A DNA stretch of 64,000 nucleotides, from the NCBI RefSeq assembly GCF_003095395.1, contig NZ_QEIJ01000006.1, forward strand, positions 1 to 64,000, given 5' to 3'. A program made the position numbers and the translations under genes. The notes under the pieces were generated by a model. The model ran no database searches, was not told the DNA's origin, and worked only from the letters and a program-made list of their open reading frames with translations. This DNA is from Microbacterium sp. Gd 4-13 (GTDB taxonomy: Bacteria > Actinomycetota > Actinomycetes > Actinomycetales > Microbacteriaceae). How positions within the stretch are numbered: the stretch's first letter is position 1; each line of letters starts with the position of its first letter. Positions 47,701 through 55,497 of the stretch are shown piece after piece.

Positions 47701-50642
47701 TCACCGACTACGTGCAGGTGCAGGCGGGGCCCGGCAACACGATCCGCGTCAGCGCGCTGGCCAACGACATCGACCCCACGCAGGGGACGCTCGCCATCAC
47801 CGATGTGCGGCCGGATCTGCCCGAGACCCTCGCCGACGGCGAGGTGAACGAGGAGTACACCCGCCTCGCCGCGCAGATCCGCGACGTCGGCGACAGCGAC
47901 GTGCTTCTGGCGGCGGGGGAGAACCCCGGGACGATGTCGTTCCTCTACGACGTCGAGTCCAGCTCGGGCAACACCGGCCGCGGCCTCATCGTCGTGAAGG
48001 TCGTGCGCGAGAGCGTGCCCGACTATCCGATCGTCTCCGACACGGTGCTCACGACCGAGAACCGCGACGAGTTCGCCGACGGCGTCGACGTGCTGACGGC
48101 GAAGGCCTCCTGGTCGGGGGGCGACGTGGGCAGCCTCACCGTGGGCCTGTGGGCCGACCCCGGCGACATCCGGGTCGACGGATGGCGTCTGAGCGGCGAA
48201 CTTCCCCAGACCACCCGGGTCATCCCGTTCGCCGTGACGGGCGAGGCCGCCGGCGCCGAGGTGCGCACCTACGCGTTCCTGCGCGTACCGGGCGACGACG
48301 ACCTGGCGCTGGCCCTGCGCGCCGGCACCACCGCGCAGCAGGTGAACGAACTCGAGTCGGTCTCGTTCGACATGGCTCAGCTGGTCGCCCTCCCGCGCGG
48401 CGCGTCGCTCGAGATCGGTGGCGACGTCCGGTCTGCGGGGGCACGGCCGGCGGCGATCTGCACCGCGGAGGGCGGCACGACGGTGCGCTACAGCTCGGGT
48501 CAGGGCGCGCCGTGGACCGACGCGTGCCAGGTTCCCGTGCGGATCGCCGGCACGGAGGACTGGACCTACCTCTCGGTGCCCATCCTGGTGAACGCACTCG
48601 ACCCGCAGCCCGAGCTGCGCCCCGCATCCCTCACCGTCGGACCCGGCGAGACGGCGACGTTCGACCTGCGAACCATGACGACGTGGCAGCTCCGTGACGA
48701 CTGGAACGCCCTGCAGTACGGCATCGAGTACAGCGGGTCGGCGTTCGACGTGTCTCTGGCGGGGTCGACCGTCACGGTGACCGGCGATGATCGAGCGCTT
48801 CCGGGCTCGGAGAACGCTGTCCTGGTCGGGATCACCAGCCACACCGCGGCCCCCGCCCGCCTCATCCTGCGCGTGGGTGCGGCACCGTCGACGCTGCCGC
48901 AGGGCGGGTCGACCGCGCAGCAGTGCTCGCAGGCCGCCGGGTCGTCGTGCACCGTGACGGTCATCGGTTCGTCGGGGGAGGTCAACCCGCTCCCGCGCAC
49001 GCCCCTGGAGGTCGTCGACGTCCGCCCGACCGGCGCGTGCGTCGGGGTGAGCTTCCGTGTCGCCTCGGCGAACACGGTGACCGCGTCGTGGACGGCGGAT
49101 GCCCCGGGAGCGACCTGCAGCGCCTCGTTCTCGGTGCGCGATGCCCAGGGACGTGTGACGGCCGGCCCCCGGGACGGACGCCTGCTGCTCGATCTGCAGG
49201 GCTTCCCGAAGGCTCCGGGGAGCGTTCGCCAGACGGCGTACGCCGACGGCTCGGTGACCCTCCGCGTGGATGCGGGGGAGTCGCGCCAGGCTTATCCGTC
49301 GCTCTCCGGTTTCGTGATCCGTCAGGCCGGGCAGGAGGTCGCGCGCTGCGGCGTCGACGGCGTCTGCCCCGCGATCGCCGCCCCCAACGGCGAGCAGCGC
49401 TCGTACGAGGCGTGGGCGGTGAACAGCACCGGTGAGTCGCGGTCGAGCGTGCGCACGACCGCGTGGGCGTACGACGCCCCCGATGCCCCTACCGAGATCG
49501 TCTGGCAGCCCCGCGACGTCGGCGCGGACGGAAAGGTCATCGATCTCGCGATCTCGGGAATCGACGCCTCCGCGACCGGGCGGCTGCAGATCATCAGTGC
49601 GGCGGGCGAAACGCGCGACGTGTCCATCCGCCCGGGCCAGACCTCTGTCGACGTCAGATCGTTCTCCGTCGGCTCGAACGCGGCCACGGATGTCACCGTG
49701 ACGCCGTTCTCGCGCTTCACCCTCCCGCCGGGTCTCGGCGGCACACCGTCAGGGCAGTCCACGACGATCCGCGCCAACGGCGTCGGTGCCCCGCAGAACG
49801 TGGCGCTCTCGGTCGAAGCCCGACAGGGGCAGAACGGAACCGAGCTCGTCGCCAGCGCCACGGCCGCGGCCAACGGGGAGGGGTCGACCCTCGTGTACGG
49901 ATTCGCCCTGGGCCGGGATCGATGCAGCCCGAGCGGATCGGCCGCGACCGCCACGTTCTCCGACGTCGACGAGGGCGAGGAGTATTCGGTCGTCGTCTGC
50001 GTGCAGTCGCGCTACCGGGATGAGGGCTTCGGCACCGCCACCGCCAGTCGTACCGCGCGCATCGACACGACCAAGGTCCCCACGGGCTGGCAATTCGAGG
50101 TCGACCGTCGTGCGTCCGTGTCGGGCGCGCGGGCGGAGTGGAGCATCACGAGCGAGCCGCGCTCGCAGACCGATCAGCCGCCTCGACGCTATCGGGCCGC
50201 CTTCGAGGGCTTCCCCTCGACGATCTACGGTCGCGACCCGGGCATCACGGTGCGCTACGTCCGCGACGGGTGGTCGTCGTCGGCGCCCCAGAACGTGGGG
50301 CCCCGCGCCGGCAGCGCGCCGTTCCAGGTGCAGGCGGCGTGGTCGGTGGGCCAGGGGGGATGCGTCGCAGGGGGCACGCTGACCGCGACGGGCACCTCGA
50401 GCAATGCCCAGGCCGACATCGCGTTCGACTACTCCGGGGTGCGCTATCTCGATGCGAACCGCGCGGCGCTCACCCGTGGCGAGGATCCACGGCTGGTGCC
50501 GGTCGGCGCGCGCTACGTCGAGAACATCGCCGTCACAGCCGGATGGACCACGCAGGGCTGGAACCTCGACGCGGCACAGTCGACCTTCTCGGGGCAGTGC
50601 GATCCCGGCACACCCCCGGCGCCCGAGCAGCCCGCCCCCTGA
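44712..50642 (+). CDS. Giant secreted Ig-like/cadherin-like repeat protein
   Basis: 1976 residues. Signal peptide or anchor at 1-32 (AAGITASAVAAALILGVSVVW). Residues about 35-390 form a beta-propeller-like region of short repeats (VAVDRTGRLFAYSSAD, AGDAWALVDGESGDVRVRD). From about 395 on come at least seven beta-sandwich modules with DxDxN-type turns and 'ndhDPNeD', 'dpDGDp' calcium-binding-like patterns (LMNDHDPNEDVLSIDP, GMDPDGDVVTL). Later parts resemble fibronectin type III. The end, PAPEQPAP, has no LPXTG and no second membrane helix. It probably spans or extends from the envelope. It immediately follows the kinase gene without spacer, so it is the most obvious partner of that system. 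Confidence 0.85.
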   Translation: MRRRTAAGITASAVAAALILGVSVVWPGLDAQQTPEVDTSVWALQTGENFRYARVNTTIRELDTVRSVTNPSAVVQGADGAYLYSDSYSKLTRIDESLPVDLDDEVLRTSPSTPAGTTRVATAGDFTAYLTDTGAVFAGRLSSGDAVQVDPFASDDDAPQYAADAVAVDRTGRLFAYSSADASVVRYDIATSEVRGRDPLDADIASPSLTAAGDAWALVDGESGDVRVRDVEAPVVTDLTGTIAVGEPDPAGSSVYLADESTLVGVPVDGSGVATQRDAGASVLGTPAPPIVHDGVVYAAWLGPGGGGGTLWRSDVGETTLDYGGETAPDQRRPVFVATDDAVILNETRTGWVWTVPDGELVPSSQDWSLDDRTDPDAVPSEEQLSVVIDPKPPIAEPDAFGVRAGSLATLPVLMNDHDPNEDVLSIDPASVTGLDPRFGTVSITDDGQRLAVRVEPGAVGSTSFQYAVTDGTAQGGLTSAATTVTLTVSTADAAPEWCGVDRCLVRWPEPEVARGGTVTVPVLPGWVDPDGDPLLLLSVENPSGIGTVAASPSGDVVYQHSDDGSGGEQLIELPVTVADTTGLVSQRSLLVRVSPSPALAVQSFAAVDSIESGITVDVAPHVTGTSGSLSVSSVRVLDDAAASATVVGGSTTFDFSARDAGTFRVGFTVTDGVSEATGTARITLVAADAPAELATSPVVAFVRPQEDATLDVFAAVSNPTRRVLLLSDVVANADEGATLSVDAVGQNDLRVSGSTASGSAGRLGTVSYTVSDGTEDQGSRVAGEATVYLLPPTPEIAPIAVDDSVVVRAGSQIDIPVLDNDISPAGGRPTLNPASVVSRTPDALAFASGGVLRYLAPIEPGEYGIDYAVYTTGLPSLSDTATVRVRVLPGDANRAPRPDRIEGRVLSGQTTSIDFDGFGMDPDGDVVTLDRIVTQPESGSATISADGSSIVYTSVPGYRGQVSFRYRAVDAAGAGGEGTVRVGVLDADANPSPVTFTDYVQVQAGPGNTIRVSALANDIDPTQGTLAITDVRPDLPETLADGEVNEEYTRLAAQIRDVGDSDVLLAAGENPGTMSFLYDVESSSGNTGRGLIVVKVVRESVPDYPIVSDTVLTTENRDEFADGVDVLTAKASWSGGDVGSLTVGLWADPGDIRVDGWRLSGELPQTTRVIPFAVTGEAAGAEVRTYAFLRVPGDDDLALALRAGTTAQQVNELESVSFDMAQLVALPRGASLEIGGDVRSAGARPAAICTAEGGTTVRYSSGQGAPWTDACQVPVRIAGTEDWTYLSVPILVNALDPQPELRPASLTVGPGETATFDLRTMTTWQLRDDWNALQYGIEYSGSAFDVSLAGSTVTVTGDDRALPGSENAVLVGITSHTAAPARLILRVGAAPSTLPQGGSTAQQCSQAAGSSCTVTVIGSSGEVNPLPRTPLEVVDVRPTGACVGVSFRVASANTVTASWTADAPGATCSASFSVRDAQGRVTAGPRDGRLLLDLQGFPKAPGSVRQTAYADGSVTLRVDAGESRQAYPSLSGFVIRQAGQEVARCGVDGVCPAIAAPNGEQRSYEAWAVNSTGESRSSVRTTAWAYDAPDAPTEIVWQPRDVGADGKVIDLAISGIDASATGRLQIISAAGETRDVSIRPGQTSVDVRSFSVGSNAATDVTVTPFSRFTLPPGLGGTPSGQSTTIRANGVGAPQNVALSVEARQGQNGTELVASATAAANGEGSTLVYGFALGRDRCSPSGSAATATFSDVDEGEEYSVVVCVQSRYRDEGFGTATASRTARIDTTKVPTGWQFEVDRRASVSGARAEWSITSEPRSQTDQPPRRYRAAFEGFPSTIYGRDPGITVRYVRDGWSSSAPQNVGPRAGSAPFQVQAAWSVGQGGCVAGGTLTATGTSSNAQADIAFDYSGVRYLDANRAALTRGEDPRLVPVGARYVENIAVTAGWTTQGWNLDAAQSTFSGQCDPGTPPAPEQPAP

Positions 50643-50673
50643 CCTTCCCTTCCCCACGACACAGGAGAGCACG

Positions 50674-51639
50674 ATGACGATCACCCAGGAGCAGGCGACG
50701 TGGTTCGCCGACACCTTCGCGCAGATCGCCGACAACGTCGAGCGCGCCGTGCTCGGCAAGCGGCGGGTCGTCGACCTCGTGCTCACCGCGATGCTCAGCG
50801 ACGGACACGTGCTGCTCGAAGACGTGCCGGGCACGGGCAAGACCTCCCTCGCCCGTGCGGTGGCGCAGTCGGTGCAGGGCACGAACACCCGCATCCAGTT
50901 CACCCCCGACCTCCTCCCCGGCGACATCACGGGCATCACGGTGTACGACCAGAAGACGGGCGCCTTCGAGTTCCACTCCGGTCCGGTCTTCGCCAACATC
51001 GTGCTCGCCGACGAGATCAACCGGGCGAGCCCCAAGACCCAGTCGGCGCTGCTCGAAGTGATGGAGGAGAAGCACGTCACCATCGACGGGGTCACCCGCG
51101 CGGTGGGCGACCCGTTCCTCGTGCTGGCGACGCAGAACCCGGTGGAGCAGGCGGGCACCTACCGCCTGCCGGAGGCCCAGCTCGACCGCTTCATGATGCG
51201 CACCTCTCTCGGGTATCCCGACCACGCCGCCACCGTGCGCATCCTCGACGGCGCAGCGGTCGCCACCGACGACCTCTCGCCGATCATCACACCGCAGGCG
51301 CTAGCGGGGATGGCCGACCTCGCGGCAGAGACCTACGTCGACGCCCTCGTGCTCGACTACATCGCGCGGCTCGTCGACGCGACCCGATCGGCCGACGAAG
51401 TGCGGCTGGGTGTCAGCATCCGCGGCGCCCTCGCCCTCAGCCGCGCGACCCGCGCACGCGCCGCGTCGCAGGGGCGCACCTACGCCACCCCCGACGACGT
51501 GAAGGCGCTCGCCGTGCCCGTGCTCTCGCACCGCCTGATCCTGCACCCCGAGTCCGAATTCGACGGCGTCACGCAGGAGGCCGTGATCGGCCAGGTGCTC
51601 CTCGACGTCGCCCCTCCCACGCAGCGCGAGACCGTATGA
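50674..51639 (+). CDS. MoxR-family AAA+ ATPase
   Basis: 321 residues. Walker A EDVPGTGKTSLARAV, Walker B NIVLADEINRASPKTQSALLEVMEEK, sensor ATQNPVEQAGTYRLPEAQLDRF and the C-terminal lid are intact. MoxR ATPases act as chaperones that insert cofactors or assemble complexes, usually with a VWA or DUF58 partner. Here a DUF58 gene and a transglutaminase-fold gene follow, the typical trio. ATG 50674 has AGGAGAG upstream. The stop overlaps the ATG of an 11-codon reading frame that couples it to DUF58. Confidence 0.94.
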   Translation: MTITQEQATWFADTFAQIADNVERAVLGKRRVVDLVLTAMLSDGHVLLEDVPGTGKTSLARAVAQSVQGTNTRIQFTPDLLPGDITGITVYDQKTGAFEFHSGPVFANIVLADEINRASPKTQSALLEVMEEKHVTIDGVTRAVGDPFLVLATQNPVEQAGTYRLPEAQLDRFMMRTSLGYPDHAATVRILDGAAVATDDLSPIITPQALAGMADLAAETYVDALVLDYIARLVDATRSADEVRLGVSIRGALALSRATRARAASQGRTYATPDDVKALAVPVLSHRLILHPESEFDGVTQEAVIGQVLLDVAPPTQRETV

Positions 51640-51671
51640 GCGCTGACCCGAGCCCCGGCGACGCGGCATGA
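51636..51671 (+). CDS. Possible 11-residue coupling micro-ORF (MSADPSPGDAA)
   Basis: ATG at 51636 overlaps the moxR stop (ATGA), and its TGA at 51669-51671 overlaps the DUF58 ATG at 51668. It codes only MSADPSPGDAA. Such short links pass ribosomes from one gene to the next. The peptide is unlikely to have its own role; it could also be chance given the ATGA junctions throughout the locus. Confidence 0.3.
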   Translation: MSADPSPGDAA

Positions 51672-53041
51672 ACACGGTCGATTCGCGTCTGACCCGCACC
51701 TCCGCCGCGTCGTCGACGACCACGTCGTCTCGCACATCGATCACCTCGACGACCTCCCGGCGGCGCGAGCGGGCGATCGTGCGCGCCGCGGTGCGCACGA
51801 GCATCGCCCTCCGCGCCACCCGCGAAGCGCTCGTCGCCGCGGTCCGCTGGGCGGGGCGCACCGTCCGACCCGCCGGCGCGCTCGTGGTGATCGCTGCCAC
51901 CGCCGGGCTCATCGTCGGCATCGCCTTCGGGTGGGTCGAATGGATGGTCGCCGGGGTCGTCTCCGCGCTCCTGGTGGTCATGGCCGTCCCGTTCCTGTTC
52001 GGCGCCCGCGCCTACGAGGTAGACCTCACCCTCACCCACGAGCGGGTCGTGGCCGGCCAGGGCGTGACGGGCCAGATCATCGTCCGCAACGACGGGCGGC
52101 GCGTCGCCCTCCCCGGGCGCCTCGACATCCCCGTGGGTCGCGGACTCGTGGAGTTCGGGGTGCCGCTCCTGCGTCCGGGGAGCACGGTGGTGCAGCCGCT
52201 CGAGATCCCCGCTCTCCCCCGCGGCGTCGTGAGGGTCGGGCCCGTCACCACCGTGCGCAGCGACCCGGTCGGGCTCCTCCGGCGCGAGCACGCGTTCGAC
52301 GACGTGCGCGACCTGTTCGTTCACCCGCGCACCACCGCGATCCCCTCCACGAGCGCGGGGCTCATCCGCGACTTGGAGGGCAACCCCACGCGCCGTCTCG
52401 TCGACTCCGACATGTCGTTCCACGCGATCCGCGAGTACGCCCCGGGCGACTCGCAGCGCCAGGTGCACTGGAAATCGACGGCGAAGACCGGGCGCCTGAT
52501 GGTGCGCCAGTTCGAGGAGTCGCGCCGCTCCCGCATGGCGGTGGTGCTCGGCGTCGCCGAGCCCGAGTTCGCCGACGCCGACGAGTTCGAGCTCGCGGTC
52601 TCGGCCGCCGCATCCCTCGGCCTGCGCGCCGTGCGCGACGCGCGCGACCTCGACATCGTCTCGGGGTCCGAGATCCCGCGGGTGGTGCGGGGCCGGCTCC
52701 GAGCGATCCAGCACATCGCGACCGTCTCGCCCCGGGCGATGCTCGACGGCTTCAGCGCCATCACGCGCCTGGAGAACACCATGCCGGTCGACGAGGTGTG
52801 CCGCCTGGCCGCCGAGGCGAACGAGCGTCTCTCCATCGCGTTCATGGTGGTCGGTTCGACCGTGCCGTTGCAGCGCCTGCGGCAGGCGGCGCTCGCCTTC
52901 CCCGCCGACACCGCTCTCGTCGCCGTCGTCTGCGACGAGAGCGCGCACCCGCGCATGCGCGTGCTGTCGGGGCTCTCGGTGCTGACGATCGGCACCCTGG
53001 ACGACCTCTCGGGCCTCCTCGCACGGGGGGCGGCGTCGTGA
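51668..53041 (+). CDS. DUF58 domain membrane protein
   Basis: 457 residues. A Ser/Thr-rich N-terminus, two close membrane helices at about 78-118, then a beta-rich region and the DUF58 signature SDMSFHAIREYAPGDSQRQVHWKSTAKTGRLMVRQFEESRRSR (about residues 238-280), which begins a vWA-like fold. DUF58 proteins pair with MoxR ATPases and transglutaminase-like proteins in gene clusters across bacteria. The ATG overlaps the micro-ORF stop; the following gene's GTG overlaps its own stop. Its exact role is unknown. Confidence 0.9.
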   Translation: MNTVDSRLTRTSAASSTTTSSRTSITSTTSRRRERAIVRAAVRTSIALRATREALVAAVRWAGRTVRPAGALVVIAATAGLIVGIAFGWVEWMVAGVVSALLVVMAVPFLFGARAYEVDLTLTHERVVAGQGVTGQIIVRNDGRRVALPGRLDIPVGRGLVEFGVPLLRPGSTVVQPLEIPALPRGVVRVGPVTTVRSDPVGLLRREHAFDDVRDLFVHPRTTAIPSTSAGLIRDLEGNPTRRLVDSDMSFHAIREYAPGDSQRQVHWKSTAKTGRLMVRQFEESRRSRMAVVLGVAEPEFADADEFELAVSAAASLGLRAVRDARDLDIVSGSEIPRVVRGRLRAIQHIATVSPRAMLDGFSAITRLENTMPVDEVCRLAAEANERLSIAFMVVGSTVPLQRLRQAALAFPADTALVAVVCDESAHPRMRVLSGLSVLTIGTLDDLSGLLARGAAS

Positions 53042-55497
53042 AGGGCCCCCGGATCGCCGCGGGCGCCGTCTACGTGGCCGCGACCGTGCTGGTGGCCGCG
53101 CTCGCCGCGTGGCCGATCTACGCGTCGACGGCGTTCCTGCTCGCGGCCGGTGTCGGAGCCCTCGTCGGCGCGGGGATCGCCGTCGCCGCGCTCCTGCGAC
53201 GCTGGGGCGGCTGGATCGTGGCGGCCCTGCTCGTCGGCGCGTTCGCCCTCCTCGCGGTGCCCCTCGCGGTGCCGTCGCGGCTCGTCGGCCCGGCCGAGGT
53301 GCTGCAGGGTCTCGGCGAGGCGTTCGCCGGCGTGATCGTCGGGTGGAAAGACCTCGTCACCGTCGACCTCCCCGTCGGCGCCTACCGCAACCTCCTCGCC
53401 CCGGCGCTCGTGATCTTCCTCGTCGGCACGACCGTGGCACTGCTCCTCGCCTGGCGCGATGACCGGTGGGCGAACGCCTCGGTCGTCGTGGGCCTCGGCA
53501 TGGTGTCGTTCGGACTCTTCTTCGGTCGCACGTCCGTCAGCTCCGCGCTCGTGCTCGGGCCGCTCACTCTCGCCGCGCCCGTCGAGACCCTCGTCGGGGT
53601 CTGCGCCCTCGGCTCCGCGCTGATGTGGCTCGCGTGGCGTGCGCGCGACGAACGCGTCGCGGCGCTGCAGCGCGCCACGTCGGCGACCGGCGTGCGCCTG
53701 TCGCGCCGCCCGTCGAGCGCCGATCGGCGCCGAACGGCTCTCGGCGCGGGAATGCTCGCGATCGCGGTGGTGGCGACCGTGGCGGTCGTGCCGTGGGCTG
53801 CACGGGGCGCCGATCGGCAGGTGCTCCGGACGGCGGCCGGTCCCGAGCTCGAGATCGCCGCCGCGGTGAGTCCGCTGTCGGACTATCGGATGCTGTTCTC
53901 CGACGAGCGTGCCGATGACGTGCTGTTCACGGTCAGCGGCGACGCGCTTCCCGAGCGGGTGCGCGTCGCCACGCTCGACGGTTACGACGGCGAGATCTTC
54001 CGCCCGGGCGGCGACGGCAGCCGGTTCGTGCGCGTACCCTCCGTCCGCGATGCGGGGGAGGGGACGCCGATCGACGCCGAGGTCGAGATCGGCGATCTGG
54101 GCGGCATCTGGATGCCTACCGCGGGCAGCCTCGCCCGCGTGGAGTTCGCGGGCGATCGTGCGGCAGCGCTCGCCGACAGCTTCTACTACGACGTCACGGC
54201 CGGCGCGGGGGTGCAGACCGCCCAGGGCGGGCTCGCGGCGGGCGATCGCTACCGGCTGCGGGGCGTCGAGCCCGCCGTCGCCGATCTCGCGTCGATCGGC
54301 GAGCCGGGCGGTGATCCGGGCGGTGTCGTCCCGCCCGAGAACCTGGCGGCCTGGGTCGACGAGCACGCCGTGGGCACGGGCGGTGCGGCGCTCGACGGGC
54401 TCGTGCGGCTGCTGCGGGAGCGCGGCTTCCTCAGCCACGCGCTGGACGAGGGCGAGCAGACACCGGTGTGGAGGGCGGGGCTCGCGGGCTACGTCTTCCA
54501 GCCCAGCGCGTCGGGGCACTCCCTCGCGCGCATCGACACGCTCTTCTCCCGCCTGATCGAGCGCGAGAGCGACCCGCGGGCCGTCGCGTCCGACAACTTC
54601 GTGGCGGCCGTCGGCGACGACGAGCAGTTCTCGGTCGCCGTCGCGCTCGTCGCGCGCGAGCTCGGCTTCGCCTCCCGGGTGGTGGTCGGTGCGCGACTGA
54701 CCTCTTCCGATCCGGGGCTCAGCACCTGCGAGTCGGGCACCTGCCGCGCGAAAGACCTCGCCGCGTGGGCCGAGGTGCTCTCCGACGACGGCCGCTGGAT
54801 CGCGGTCGACGCGACCCCCCAGTGGGAGCAGTCGCCGAGCCTGGAGGTCACCGAGCAGCGCGACCCCGAGAACGTCACCGAGGTGCGCCCCGACACCGTC
54901 GAGGAGGTCGTGCCGCCCGAGCCCGTGCAGGAGGACTCGGCACGAGACGCCCCCGACGACGACGCCGGCGGGATCGACCTGGCGTGGCTGTGGCCCATCC
55001 TGCGCGTCGCGGGCATCGTGCTGCTCGTCCTCGTGGTCGTCCTCGGTCCGTTCCTGGCCGTCCTGGCCGCCAAGGCGTCGCGTCGGCGCGGGCGCCGGAC
55101 GACGTCCGATCCCGTCGAGAAGATCGCGGGCGGCTGGGAGGAGTACGTCGACGCGGGCGTCGACGCCGGTCATCCCGCACCGCGCGAACTGACGCGCTCA
55201 GAGCTCGCGGCGGCCTTCGGCACCCCGTCGGGCGGGCAGCTCGCGGCCACGGCCGACCGAGCGGTGTTCGCACGCGAGCAGACCACACCCGACGACGCCG
55301 CGGAGTTCTGGCGCATCGTCGACGACGAGCGCAGACGCCTCTCCCGTGAGCGTGGATTCTGGCGTCGCTTCGTCACGGCCCTATCGTTGAGATCATTCGT
55401 CCGGTTGATCGCGCCGCGCCCCTCGCGCCCGCGGTCGCCGCGGTCCGTCGAGAGGGGGAAGCGCCGACCAGCTGCTGGCGGACGCACCACGACATGA
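53038..55497 (+). CDS. Transglutaminase-fold membrane protein, probably catalytically dead
   Basis: 819 residues. About six N-terminal membrane helices (1-190), a large extracellular part, then a transglutaminase-like core near 510-600, one helix at about 650-680 and a basic cytosolic tail. The core matches the family around EQFSVAVALVARELGFASRVVVG and AAWAEVLSDDGRWIAVDATP. However, the catalytic Cys of the usual GYCEQF is Asp528 (GDDEQF) and the His of HAWVEV is Ala575; only the Asp (about 591) remains. It thus likely serves as a binding scaffold. GTG 53038 overlaps the DUF58 stop. Confidence 0.88.
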   Translation: MKGPRIAAGAVYVAATVLVAALAAWPIYASTAFLLAAGVGALVGAGIAVAALLRRWGGWIVAALLVGAFALLAVPLAVPSRLVGPAEVLQGLGEAFAGVIVGWKDLVTVDLPVGAYRNLLAPALVIFLVGTTVALLLAWRDDRWANASVVVGLGMVSFGLFFGRTSVSSALVLGPLTLAAPVETLVGVCALGSALMWLAWRARDERVAALQRATSATGVRLSRRPSSADRRRTALGAGMLAIAVVATVAVVPWAARGADRQVLRTAAGPELEIAAAVSPLSDYRMLFSDERADDVLFTVSGDALPERVRVATLDGYDGEIFRPGGDGSRFVRVPSVRDAGEGTPIDAEVEIGDLGGIWMPTAGSLARVEFAGDRAAALADSFYYDVTAGAGVQTAQGGLAAGDRYRLRGVEPAVADLASIGEPGGDPGGVVPPENLAAWVDEHAVGTGGAALDGLVRLLRERGFLSHALDEGEQTPVWRAGLAGYVFQPSASGHSLARIDTLFSRLIERESDPRAVASDNFVAAVGDDEQFSVAVALVARELGFASRVVVGARLTSSDPGLSTCESGTCRAKDLAAWAEVLSDDGRWIAVDATPQWEQSPSLEVTEQRDPENVTEVRPDTVEEVVPPEPVQEDSARDAPDDDAGGIDLAWLWPILRVAGIVLLVLVVVLGPFLAVLAAKASRRRGRRTTSDPVEKIAGGWEEYVDAGVDAGHPAPRELTRSELAAAFGTPSGGQLAATADRAVFAREQTTPDDAAEFWRIVDDERRRLSRERGFWRRFVTALSLRSFVRLIAPRPSRPRSPRSVERGKRRPAAGGRTTT

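Noticed and set aside
52321-55173. Minus-strand open frame of about 950 codons opposite the transglutaminase-fold gene
   Set aside because: Shadow composition; no start signal; overlaps two well-supported plus-strand genes.
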